Positions 34,191-45,792 of a stretch of 64,000 nucleotides of DNA are shown piece by piece; positions within the stretch are counted from its first letter, which is position 1; each line of letters begins with the position of its first letter. The notes below the pieces were generated by a model. It saw nothing but the letters and a program-made list of their open reading frames with translations. It ran no database searches and had not been told where the DNA came from. Made by a program: the position numbers and the translations under genes. Source of the stretch: Adineta vaga (taxonomy: Eukaryota > Rotifera); the NCBI GenBank assembly GCA_021613535.1, contig CP075496.1, positions 3,100,001 to 3,164,000 on the forward strand, in the 5' to 3' direction.

Positions 34191-35110
34191 ATGTCAACAA
34201 TAAGCGTAAGTAATTTCTTGAGAAATAAAATAATGTTCGTAATGTCAATTATACTTCACATCTTGCAGGAAAACGGTAACGAATGTGTTTCATGGTTTGT
34301 TCAATCATATTATAAACCATGTGCTGCCACCGTAATACTCAATGAACCGATTATTCAAGAAACTAAAGTAAGTTTTGAGTTTGTTATCATTTTGATATCA
34401 ACCAATTTCATTAACCAATCATTTTCTTAACACTCAGTTGTAAAGGCATACAAATATATATATTTTATAGTTAATGTCAAGAAATGTAAATAGATATCTG
34501 CGTGTATAGTTTTTCCTTTCATCTTCTCAGTTGTAATTATTGCTCTCGTGATAAACTGTACAAAAAACAATATTCCGCATTTAAGTATTCCGCGAATACG
34601 CGAAAAGTACTTTCTGTTTTCTTATAATCTATACAACTTACACATGTTGGCGATTTATTTTGTTTGTATTAGTTGAAAAATATTCATATTTATATTTTAG
34701 AATTCAATGACACAATGCAAAGTACGCTTATGTGGTCTAAAACCAAATGATATTAACTATAATACTAATTCTAAAATAACTGAAATACCAGCTGAATATC
34801 AACAAGAACACTTGTTATCAACACCGTCATCAATTGATGAAGTAAATGGAGCATCGTTGTTCGAAACTGATTACCTCAATTTGCACATTAAACCAATAGC
34901 GAAATCAGCTGACCTAGTTAAATATAGTTCATACTTTTACAATTTAAAACTTATACAATTTTCTTTCTATTTTAGGATTCTTCATTTAGTGGTAATAGTG
35001 ACACTCATGAATCAACTCCAATTCGTGTAACGATTCGTGAAACACCTCGAGGACGCCATCATATACGTATTTCACAAACATTATTACGTTCAAACCAAAT
35101 TGATGTTTAA
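34191..35110 (+). CDS. Unrecognised 154-aa protein, four exons
   Basis: Exon model 34191-34205, 34269-34367, 34701-34916 and 34976-35110. All introns are GT..AG and phase 0, and the frame closes exactly at a TAA, which supports a real gene. The first exon is only five codons (MSTIS) followed by gtaagt; a longer upstream exon cannot be excluded. I do not recognise the protein. It is hydrophilic, with ENGNECVSWFVQSYYKPC near the N-terminus, a Ser/Asn-rich middle and a basic C-terminus with TPIRVTIRETPRGRHHIRIS. No membrane segment or signal peptide is obvious. It is the gene nearest the rDNA array. A poly(A) signal-like aataaaaaag occurs near 35370. Confidence 0.55.
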
Positions 35111-36538
35111 ATCATTCTAAACATTGTGACATATTAACAATAAGACATATCTTTTGGTTTTTTGCTTATTACTTGTACGTATGCACCTTTTAATATAGCT
35201 ACACACGGAAGTGTCACATGTTTAAACTCATAGTGTGTGAAATTTGTTTATATATTTTGGATATACCATGTTCTATCTTAAATTCGCTCGATTATACAAC
35301 ATAATGCATGGTTTCCTTCCGTTGTCATTAATACTTTATCATGATAATACAATGTAATCATTTTTGGTAGAATAAAAAAGCAATCTTTTTCTGTCTTGTA
35401 TAGAAAAATGAATAAATTTTCTTGTTAAATTTATATTCTTCATCAGATATGAGAGGACCGTCATTCTAAGTAATCATTGCTATTGTTATTCGCTCATCAA
35501 TCACTCACATCCTATGAGACTATAACAACTCAGAAAAAATCTACATCGATTCTTGAACGATAATAATCAATTCATTAAGGAACGATAGAAAAAGCAAGAA
35601 ATGGAACAAGAACAAAATAATGACATTGGAAAAAGGGTCGAGTCATTTTTATGTGACATTGTGTTCAGAAACTGACATAGATGTTATTCGATTGATTTGT
35701 TAATGCAGATGATATACAATTATGGATCTAACTATGGAAACGTTTGTCTATAGAATAATTACAGGAAAGAATATAATTAAATTTTAGCACGATGGCTTTA
35801 TAGATTTAGTTTCATGTTACAGATGTCTTTTATCAACAAATTATTGCAAAAGAAACGTGCAACACAAATACACACCTCTTACATTGTGTTTTCAAAAAAA
35901 ATAAAAGCGGCTCTTCAATAAAAATAGAAATAATAAACACGACATTAGTTGATCATGCAAACAACTAAGATCAGTACTACAGACTATTCTGCTAGATTTG
36001 TCGATACGTCCTTAGAAAAACTGATGAATTGTTCAATTTATATTTTTATCGACTATAAGTCAAAAGGATTACACAAAATGTTAATACTGATTTTACAGAA
36101 CCTTTTCTTTGATTATTCTAATTGAATTGATAATTAGACTTTAATATAAACGAAATTCCTTCTACGTCCATGGTGTGACTTTAATGTAATGAGAGAGAGA
36201 GAGAGAGAGCAAGTGAAAGAAAGCTTCCTAATCTTTTCTTTCGTTCTTTTACTTCGTTAATAATATAGACAATTGAATAAAACCATTCTTAATCAAATTT
36301 TGCTGTCGATCATCTAATGCTATTTGGAAAAAAACAAATACATACAAGATAATGACAACGCAAGAAAGAAAAAGAAGATGGATGATGTAAAATTAATATT
36401 TTTCGGTATGAACATAATAGAATGACAGAATTTCCTGAAGTATAAAATAGAAAGAAATTGATATCTAGATTTTATTTCATGACACACTTAGTTTCATAGT
36501 TAGCCAGTCAATCAAAACAATATTATGACAGCAAGAAA
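35111..36538. other. Intergenic region
   Basis: AT-rich; no coding signal, RNA gene or long repeat seen. A GA microsatellite lies at 36191-36208. The right end should hold the promoter of the CNG channel gene. Confidence 0.5.
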
Positions 36539-39500
36539 ATGCCATTAGCTGCTCTAACACCTGTATTAAATGATTTACTTAATAAAAGAGATAACAGCTC
36601 GATGTCGAATCAACGAAATCAATCTTTACAACAACTAATGATTCCACTGAATGATTCATTAGATACAAAGGAATACATGTCTAAAGGATCCGTTAGTGGT
36701 CTTTCAGTTAGTATTATCAATCCATTGTCGTCGTCTTCCATTGATGATGTGAGTATCTAATAATCACATTTATTCTCCGAATGAGAACGGATGCATAAGT
36801 CATTTATTTGTGAATGAATAATTGTTATGTCGACAATCAAGTCCGAAAAACGCAAGGCAATAGAATAGATAGGAAAAAAAAGAAAAAAAAAACTATTGTT
36901 TTTCTTTCATATTTTTTTCCCTTTTTCTCAACATGACATTGGTTCCGTTGCTCTTCATGTAATTAAGTATGATGGATAGATAGAGAATTCTTTAAGAAAT
37001 CATCAACACTTACTTGGTTGTATTTACTTACACTTGAAACATAGAAAAACGAAGTTGTTAACGAAAGAAAAAAATGATATTAATTGTAAGATGCAATAGT
37101 CAATAAATAGAAGATCATTACGAATGACACGACATCAAGCATATGGAGAAGATCCTTTAATTGCTTATTTTCGTCCATTTCTCGGTTAGTTCATCAATTT
37201 TTAATATCTATTTTTCTTTTAACAGAGTACTTATTCAAACACGACAAATAAATTCAAAACAAATGAAAATTCTTTAAAAAGAGAAGACTCATTCCTACGA
37301 AGATTTTCTACTCATTATGGTTATCGAGGATTGGGAGTGATGGGTATATTCTTGTTTTTTTAAAAATAATCTTTCTATTTTTTGTATCGAATTTGAATAT
37401 ATTTATCTGTTATTCTTTTCTCTTCTAAAGTATCATCAAAGCGGAATCTTCGAACAAATTTTGAAAAAGATGAACCGATCAAATCTCGTTACATATTTAT
37501 TCGTCGAATTTTACGTTCATGTAATTATTTTGTCATATCAACAGATGAATCACTCTTATTTTATTGGCTAATTGTATTAAATATATTTGTATTATATAAT
37601 CTTTGGTTTCCAATTGCACGTCAAGCATTTGAACCATTACAAAGAGATTATACACATATATGGACATTTGCTGATTATCTTGCTGATACAATATATTTTC
37701 TCGATATCGGCATTCAATTTCGAACTGGTTATTTACAACAAGGTATTGTTCATACATGAAAATATATCTGACTTTATATGAACGTAAATATCGATGTTAC
37801 ATATATATATGTATATATATTTTAGGTTTACTTGTTTACAATCATCATAAACTAGCAATGCATTATATTCGTTCTCCACGTTTTATTTGCGATATCGCAT
37901 CGTTAACACCATTAGATTTACTACAGACAAAATTTGGTTCACTACCAATTCTTCGTTTTCCGCGATTTTTGAAAATTTATCGAACATTTCAATTATATTA
38001 TTTACAAGAATCACGCACCGTTTATCCAAATACTTATCGTGTCCTCAATCTGTTTCACATACTTCTATTACTTGGTCATTGGCTAGCTGCATTTTATTTT
38101 ATGGTATCAAAAGCAGAAGGTTTTGTTGGATACTGGTCATATCCAAAGCCTGTCGGAAATTTTTCTCAACTAGCTAAAATGTATTTACGTTGTCTCTATT
38201 GGTCGACATTAACATTAACAACCATTGGAGATTTACCACCACCAGAAACGAATTGGCAGTGAGTAGATTTTATTTTATTTTATTTCATTTCTTAATCGAC
38301 CAGAGAATTTCAGCAAAGAGTTGACTATTGATCAGAAGAAATTAACACACACATATTATTCGTCTTTTTTTCTTGTTCTATTTTCTTTTTCAAAAGCTAG
38401 ATGGCTGAAAAATTTTACGAACAAACGGTAAGTTCATATATTTATTTTATATTTTAATCAATGCTTTGAGATTAATTTTTAGTTACGCTTTTCTAATAAG
38501 CGTTCACTTGTTCGCCGTTTTTGTCATAGCTATCATTGTGGGTAAGAAAATATACTTCTACTATGAGGTATTCTTTTGTATATACTATTATTAAAGGAGA
38601 ATATCATCAGATACACATCATATGTTTTAATTTTTTTTTGAGGGCTGTTTTTGCTATTACCAGTTATATGGTTGGGATATTCGTTTTCTCATCTATTATA
38701 GGTAAGTTATGGCAATAAATAAAAAATATACTAGATAATATATACAAGTTTTTTTCATATTAGGACAAGTTGGCAATGTTATTGCAAATCGAAATGCTAG
38801 TCGTTTAGAATTTGAACGCTTATTGGTTTGATTCGACAAATTGTACGTGTAAAGTTGAACATCATTTCGTTTTTGTAGGATAGTGCTAAACAATATATGC
38901 GTACACATAATGTTCCACCTGAAATGCAACGACGTGTTCAACGTTGGTATGATTATTCATGGTCACGTGGTCGTATGTCAGGTGCTGGCGATGTTCATTC
39001 AATCAAACTTTTACCTGATAAACTTAAAACGGAATTAGCACTTCATGTCAATCTAGGAACATTAAAAAAGGTAAATTCTCTATTATAAACAATTACTAAT
39101 AAAGTTAGTCATGTATTTCAATAGTTTATTATTCAATTCTACCTTAAATTATCTTTTTTTCTTTAAGGTGACTATATTTCAAGAATGTCAACCTGAATTT
39201 CTCCATGACTTGGTTCTCAAAATGCGTGCTTATATTTTCACACCAGGTGATATAATTTGTCGGAAAGGTGAAGTAGCGCGTGAAATGTTCATTATAGCCG
39301 ATGGTGTTCTAGAAGTAGTCAAGTAAGCATTAATTATAAATATATATCTTTTTACATTAATCCAATCAATCAAATATATAAATAAGTATATATATCGTAT
39401 ATTTAGCGAAAAAAATGAGATTTTAACACGTATGGGTGCAGGGGATTTTTTTGGTGAAATTGGTATATTAAATATTGATGGCGCTAATCGACGAACGGCT

Positions 39501-40401
39501 GATGTACGAAGTGTTGGTTATTCCGAATTATTTTCTTTATCGAAAGAAGACGTATTAGAAGGTTGTCGTGATTATCCAGAAGCGGAACGTAAATTGTATG
39601 AGTATGCAGAAAAACGGCTCGAGGTTGAAAAAGCAAAAAAAGATGCGGAAGCGGCAGCAGCAGAACGATTAAAGAATCCCCTTCATACGTTAACATCAAT
39701 TGCATCGTGTTTAACACACAATCCAATAGCAACTATGTCACTGAATGAAACAAAAACGTACAATTTATTTTTGATACCATTCTGATAAATAAAGAATTCT
39801 TTTTTCTGTAGAAATCTTCTCGATGAGAATAATGATAATGAAAACGAAGCAATATATACAGAATTAAAACCATCATCTTATAATCATGGAAAAGCAATAA
39901 CAGGAACGAGAGCTAGGTAGGTTTATTAATGAAACTTGAATTTTTCATCTTTTTTGTTCTAATTAGATTAAAATCTAAAAATGCGGCCATAACTGTACGA
40001 AATTCAAACTGTGATAATCACGAAAAATCTCTAAAGCTTCAATATTCAACCACAGAGAGCTCTTTAGTTTCTTCTTTACGCATGCATTCAACAGATTTGA
40101 TGAGTAGTATTGAATTACTTATCAATGGTAGATTGGTAAAAACTTTTATAAGATTTTTCTTGCATATTTAACAGTTCTTTTCGTTTCTTACAAGAAATCA
40201 ATAGAACAGAATTACCATGACCAGATAGCTGATTTACAAGATGAAAATGACCGTAAAGACGCACGAATTAAACTATTAGAACAAAAACTACAAAAACTAC
40301 AGGTTTTTTTATTTTCTTGTTTAAGCATTTGAAGAGAACAAATTGTTTTATTTTAGCGAACGTTACTCAATCGTAGTCGAATTTGGTTTGAAGAAAAATA
40401 G
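36539..40401 (+). CDS. Cyclic-nucleotide-gated cation channel (CNGA-like)
   Basis: A six-segment channel opened by cGMP or cAMP. Exons: 36539-36748, 37226-37343, 37431-37742, 37826-38258, then either 38483-38541 or 38643-38701, 38764-38825, 38879-39070, 39168-39322, 39407-39757, 39812-39916, 39967-40135, 40195-40302, 40357-40401. Phases agree throughout; about 772 aa. Family signs: S1-S3 region ([39 protein letters not shown]), pore [16 protein letters not shown] (selectivity residue D349, where CNGA usually has E), S6, a C-linker ([13 protein letters not shown]) and a cyclic-nucleotide domain at ~463-590 with the phosphate cassette FFGEIGIL...NRRTA. A C-terminal heptad segment (722-757) resembles the trimerising CLZ coiled coil. 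The N-terminus ([14 protein letters not shown]...) is the least certain part. Confidence 0.92.
37124..37184 (+). other. Candidate alternative first exon of the CNG gene
   Basis: An ATG opens 20 codons ([20 protein letters not shown]) followed by a GT donor in phase 1. That phase joins correctly to the exon at 37431 but not to the exon at 37226. Protein-like composition and phase match suggest an alternative N-terminus; no other support. Confidence 0.3.
38401..38427 (+). other. Candidate 27-nt cassette microexon after the pore (CNG gene)
   Basis: Preceded by a pyrimidine-rich tract and 'gctag', followed by gtaagt. It would add WLKNFTNKR between the selectivity filter and S6 without changing frame. 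The channel aligns with CNGA proteins without it, so it is either an optional exon or chance. Confidence 0.3.
38483..38541 (+). other. CNG gene alternative exon S6-A
   Basis: 59 nt, bounded by ttttttag and gtaag. It starts in phase 2 and ends in phase 1 and encodes [19 protein letters not shown], which aligns with the S6 pore helix of CNGA channels. Paired with 38643-38701. Confidence 0.75.
38643..38701 (+). other. CNG gene alternative exon S6-B
   Basis: 59 nt, bounded by a T-run plus gag and gtaag. Same phases as S6-A. It encodes [19 protein letters not shown], the closer of the two to the CNGA S6 consensus. Using both or neither exon breaks the frame. Confidence 0.75.
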
Positions 40402-41884
40402 AAAATTCATATACTGAAAACTTTGTCCATTTGAACATTGTCCTTTTGTATTTGTCATACATGTTTAAATATATTGTTATATAATTATTCTATAGAATAT
40501 ATAAATATATATAAAATTATTATTAATTTAAAGATATTCAAAACACGAATGATTCTGAAAACAATTCTATCTCATAATCGATATGAACATGTTCATAAAT
40601 GAATGATAATCACGTGAAAGTAGTGTCGAATATGATTCATTAATACTAAAGATATTAAATGGTTGTTATCACAACGTCATATATTCACTATATCACTTAT
40701 TGTAATAGTCGCTTTCTTAGATGGATATCGTTACTGAAATACGAAATTTTTCTATTTTGATCTATATGAAAGGAAACTAGCTTTGATATTTTGTCTAATA
40801 TCATGGCTCATGGCAGAATGAATATGTGATAATGTCTAATTATCTTACAATTACATGATACGATGGTTCTAAGAATAGAGTTGCACAAGAAAATTAATTT
40901 AAGACAAGATATAAACACCAAAACATTTGATTAACTATGTGTTTCATTATTGCATGAATATCAGAAAAATGTAAAGATACCGACATTTTTAGCACGATAA
41001 AAATACCTTTCTTTTTGCATGAAAACTTTCTTTTATCTTTTGCAAGAAAAGCTGATTAAAACATATACCGCTCTAGTAATTTACTATAGAAATGATGGTT
41101 GTTCATTATTCATGATGCGATTCTTCATCTGTAAGCGTAATTGCTCCTATATAGGTTTTTGTATTGAATTCAAATGACAAGTATTAGCAAAGTTTTGATT
41201 TATTTACCATAATTTCAGTAAGCTACTTTTAATTGTCTAAATCAATACAGATCAACTCAGATATTATTAATATACGGGCAATTTTAGTACTAGTATCGGA
41301 AATCGATACAAAACCAAAATAATAGCTATCACTTCAATTCTCAATTGTGTAATTTTGTAACATAACAATATTCAATTCAATATTTTCAGTGTTTTGATCG
41401 TAAAATTATAATGATAGAATTGACATCGGAAGTAAAGTAGCGACATCTATCGAATATTTTAATCATGCTCAATCTAAATTATCAATAAGTTTAACTAAGT
41501 TCATTTCATAGATATTTTTAAAATTATATCGTAAAAATTTTGTTTTATTCGAATAGTATATTCGACCAATCCTATATGAGATCTTTGTTTGTCAGTTTTT
41601 TCTATGACTATTAATGTCTGTAGGTTTTTCTTGCGTTTTTTCTTCGTTCCATTATTATTTGTTTGCTTAACAGAGCAAGAGGCAAAAAAAGAAAAGAAAG
41701 AAAGAAAGAAAAGGTGCGGAGGCGTTGACATCGTCGCTCCCGTCATTACTATTATCTTAAGTTCATTTCTCATTTTCAAAATACAAAGAAGAATATTGAA
41801 GATGTTCTTATATTAATTAACGTCTTCTATTTTGTTGTAGAATGCCATGATATTCAGAGAAAATTAGCGTATTAATTAAAGAAT
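40402..41884. other. Intergenic region
   Basis: AT-rich, no gene recognised. Two short frames around 41501-41816 overlap a Lys/Arg-coding A/G-rich run (41685-41715) and look like composition artefacts. The right end should carry the stonin promoter and 5' UTR. Confidence 0.5.
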
Positions 41885-44800
41885 ATGTTCAATTCATTTT
41901 CTAACGTATTTGGTGTTGATGAAAATGAAACGACAAAAATGAACGGTATGAATCCATTTGATTTACCAACATCATCATCATCATCAACAACTACATCAAC
42001 TACAACAGATCCTTTTGGAATATCACAGACGATGATATTATCTGAATCATCAGAAAAATTTGAAGATAATCCATTTATAGTTAAAACAAACAAAGATAAA
42101 ACTATTCGACCTCGTAGTGGAAAAGAAGCTCTATCATCATCCAATTGGCTTGCTTATCAACATTCAATGGATGAGGCAAATTTAGATGCTCTAGAGGATT
42201 TACAAGAGAAACCATTAACTACAGATTCATATAAAGTAAATCGTTTCAATCCATTTGATAGTTCAGCAATATCAGATACAAATCCATTGGATACGGCAAC
42301 ATTTCCACCTTCTTCAATGGATTTTCTATTTGATGTTAATACTGATTCATATCCAGTATCAACTACAAATTCTAATCAATCATCGTATGATTTTCTTGGT
42401 TTTAATCAAACAAATACATCCGAAGCACAAATCATAAAAGATGATACCATAGCCGATATGTCACAATTTGCATCTATGAAAACGTCTTCATCATCATCAT
42501 CATCATTACTATCAAAAGATTCAACTCCATTAGTAACATCTTCTCATTCAATACCTCTAAAAACTACATCATTAACATCTTCGTCAAATGTCGTACATAC
42601 ACAAACGCCATTATCCTCAACAACAATAACTTCTACCACTTCTAATCCTACATTGAATGATCAATTTCTTGATTGGTTCACGCAGCCGTCTGATACGACA
42701 AGTGACAATAATTCAAAAATAAATCAATCATCACAATCAAATGATTTTAATGCAATTAAAAATACAGAAGATCTCTTTGGAATAAGTTATCAACAACCAC
42801 AAAGCTCATCAATAATTCGTAAGGATTGAAAATCTTTTTTTTATGTTAATATTTATATATAATTTTGCTGTAGAAGGATTCAATGAAGAGAGTAATACAT
42901 CATCATCTGTCATTCTTCCAAAACAAACAATACGTCGTCCTTCAAATGAAGCAATTCCATCAATTCATATACATGAACCAACAATTGGACAGAATGATAG
43001 TAACGCTGTTCTACGAGGATATTTTGGTAAAGAAAATAAAAATCAATCCGATGATGACTCTGATGATGATAAAAAAATGGTTTTTCGTATTGGAGAAAAA
43101 AAACAAAATGCATCTGCTTATGATTCAAATATACCACTACCATTATTACCTCCACCACCATCACCATCATCATCGAAACATTATAAAGAAGCCAGTGATG
43201 ATGCAAGTTCATCATCCTCTGAATCAGATCAAGATGATCCACTTGCTATATTTCGATCAAAATCTACGACACAGAAAACAGATCGACCAACTGGCACAAA
43301 TCTAATTACTGATTGGGACGATGAACCAACAACGAATGATCAAAAAAAAGAATCGGTATGCTTGATATTCATATGTATATCTGTATATATTGTTGTCTCG
43401 TGTATTTATCAAGTCTATTTGAGGTTGGTGTTCAGTCGAAATTAGTAAAGTTTATTTATTCTCCACTTTTTTTGACAATCTTTTAGGAAAAAACTCGATC
43501 ATTATCTCCACCGATACCACCATTGGATTATTATTTACATGAACCCGATTATGAAGATAGTGCACCATTAGAAGCCTATCATAATGATATAAATGAACTA
43601 CAATTACAACAACTTAATGGATGGCTATTACAGATTCGTGTACCATTAAGACAAAAAGATCTATATAAAAGTACTTTTCAACGCTTCAGTGAAACACGTA
43701 AGATGTTTTGAAAAAAAAGAACACGACTTCTATATAATATGAATTGTTTCAAATAGGTACTTGGCAAGAATGTTATGTACGAATATTTTTCGATGAAAAA
43801 AAATTACGTTTCTATCTTCCGCAGACTATTGAACAATCATTTGCTGAAATTGAACTTCAAACATGGTATCAATGTACAAAATTTAATCTTCAACAATATG
43901 ATCAATACTCGAAAATTCATACATTTAAAATATTTGAAGCTAATTATCGTGAGATTCCTCAAGTTCGTATTGATCGTCTTGTTACTTTACCAGAAAAATT
44001 ACTTCGACGATTTACTCGTCCAAATAAAGCCCAGCAAGTTCTATTAGATCATGCTAATTGTGTTCAACAAGAAATTGTCAAATTCGGTCAATTAAATTAT
44101 ACATATTTAAAACAATTTTCCATTATCTTAGATGATTTATTTTGGTCAATGCCTGTTACACGTAGTCGATTACAAAAACATTTAAAAGAAGAAATTACTG
44201 TCAAGATTTTAGATGAATATTATGCACACATTGATAAATATCATCATATATGTAAACATAAATCTCGTACACGTTTATTTCTCTTAGCATTTCTTAATGG
44301 AACAGAACCGGTTGTAGAAATTGGTATGAATGATTGGTTTCGTCATGGGAAAGAAGTTAACAAACGAAATGAAATCATTATTAATAAAACATTACAAGAA
44401 TATTGGATTAAGCCTGAACAAGTTGAATTAGCATCAATTATTGATACAGATGAATATGAAAATACTCATTTATTTAAGTTAATACCACCTGATAGTCAAA
44501 ATATCGAAATAATGCGTTTTCGTACTCGACCTAAACAAAACATTGAATTACCATTACAAGTAAACAAAATATTGTATAGAAGAAAGAGATTTGTATTAAA
44601 TTTAATTTTTCATAGACTTTCTGTTTCATGTCGGTTATTAATCGTCAAGTAAATATACGCATCGAAGTAACTGTATCACATGCATTTAATGTAAGTATTT
44701 TATCCAAAGCATCATCCATGGCTACTAATGATAAAACAGCAAATGTACGAGATGATAATAGCGACGAACAATGTCCATGTGAAGACATTCAAATACGTTT

Positions 44801-45534
44801 TCCAATACCTGATCCATGGGTTTATATGTTTCGAGTGGAAAAACGCTTTCGTTATGGAGCTATACATAGTGTTCGTCGTAAAGCGGGAAAAATCAAAGTA
44901 ATCTTAAATATAATATAATATTTGATTAATTAACTTCTTAGAATTAAACTCGTTTCATATAGTTATTAAAGTTTTAAGTTCATACATTTGAATAATTTTC
45001 TTCTAATTTAGGGTCTTGATCGTTTAATGGTTCATCGTAATGATGGTTCAACACCATTCATGGCAGCATCAGCTGGAGTAGCTAAATATGAACAAGCATT
45101 TCGATCAATCGTTTGGCGTATTGATCAATTACCAAAACGCGATCAAGGAGCTTACAAAACACATATATTTGAATGTAGTTTTTCAGTACCACCACATGAT
45201 CCAGTGCCAGAAAAATATGAACCAATTGCTGACGCTGAATATTGCATGTCGCAGGCATATGTTTCACATTGTCAAGTAAATAAAATTTCAAATTAGTGAC
45301 AATAGTTATTGATTTAACTTTTTATAGATTCGTTCGGTTGCTGTACCAAATGCTGAAGAAACACCGGAGAAATGGATTCGACCAAAAAGTCGATTTACAT
45401 ATACAATCGATATTGAATATGCATTTAAAGAAGAAGAGAAAAAAGAATTTGCACCAATTGAAATAGATATGAAAGAACAAACGATGTCACAGAGTGAAGC
45501 TGAAAATAATTCACAATCAGATGAAAGTGACTGA
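41885..45534 (+). CDS. Stonin-like endocytic adaptor
   Basis: A clathrin-adaptor-related protein; in animals stonins sort synaptic vesicle proteins such as synaptotagmin with AP-2. Exons 41885-42818, 42874-43355, 43487-43697, 43757-44559, 44616-44897, 45012-45275, 45328-45534; all phases agree, about 1060 aa. The N-terminal half is Ser/Thr/Asp-rich and disordered, with NPF motifs at 23-25, 62-64 and 122-124 and DPF at 42-44, the kind that bind EH-domain proteins (Eps15) and AP-2. From about 480 on come the stonin homology region (PLRQKDLYKSTFQRFSETR, WQECYVRIFFDEKKLRFYLP) and a mu-homology domain ending in VAVPNAEETPEKWIRPKSRF, close to the stonin/mu2 consensus. It lies 258 bp upstream of the next gene on the same strand. 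Family assignment is secure; the STON1/STON2 distinction does not apply. Confidence 0.88.
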
Positions 45535-45792
45535 AAAAGAATCAAACGAACAGAAATCTCATTTTGACTTTAAAATTTGTTTGCTATGCAAAATAATGTT
45601 GTATACCCAAGTATCTTTACCTTTTATGTGATATTTTTCATTTTTCACTTGCTTATCGTACTTTAGTGCAACCTAATCAGTTTGTTTTTGTATTTTCACC
45701 ATTATTTTATGTGTGTTCAGTTTGTTCTTGATGTCATATAAATAAACCAGTCTTCATTTATATTTTAGATAGTTAAAAAAAACAAAAACAAG

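Noticed and set aside
37756-37825. Extension of the CNG pore exon upstream to an ATG at 37756
   Set aside because: This part is the intron between exons 37431-37742 and 37826-38258; both splice sites fit and the channel sequence is continuous across them.
42883-43305. Met/His-rich 140-aa frame and the opposite-strand frame 42910-43242
   Set aside because: Shadows of stonin exon 2 in other frames. The stonin frame is phase-consistent with its neighbours.
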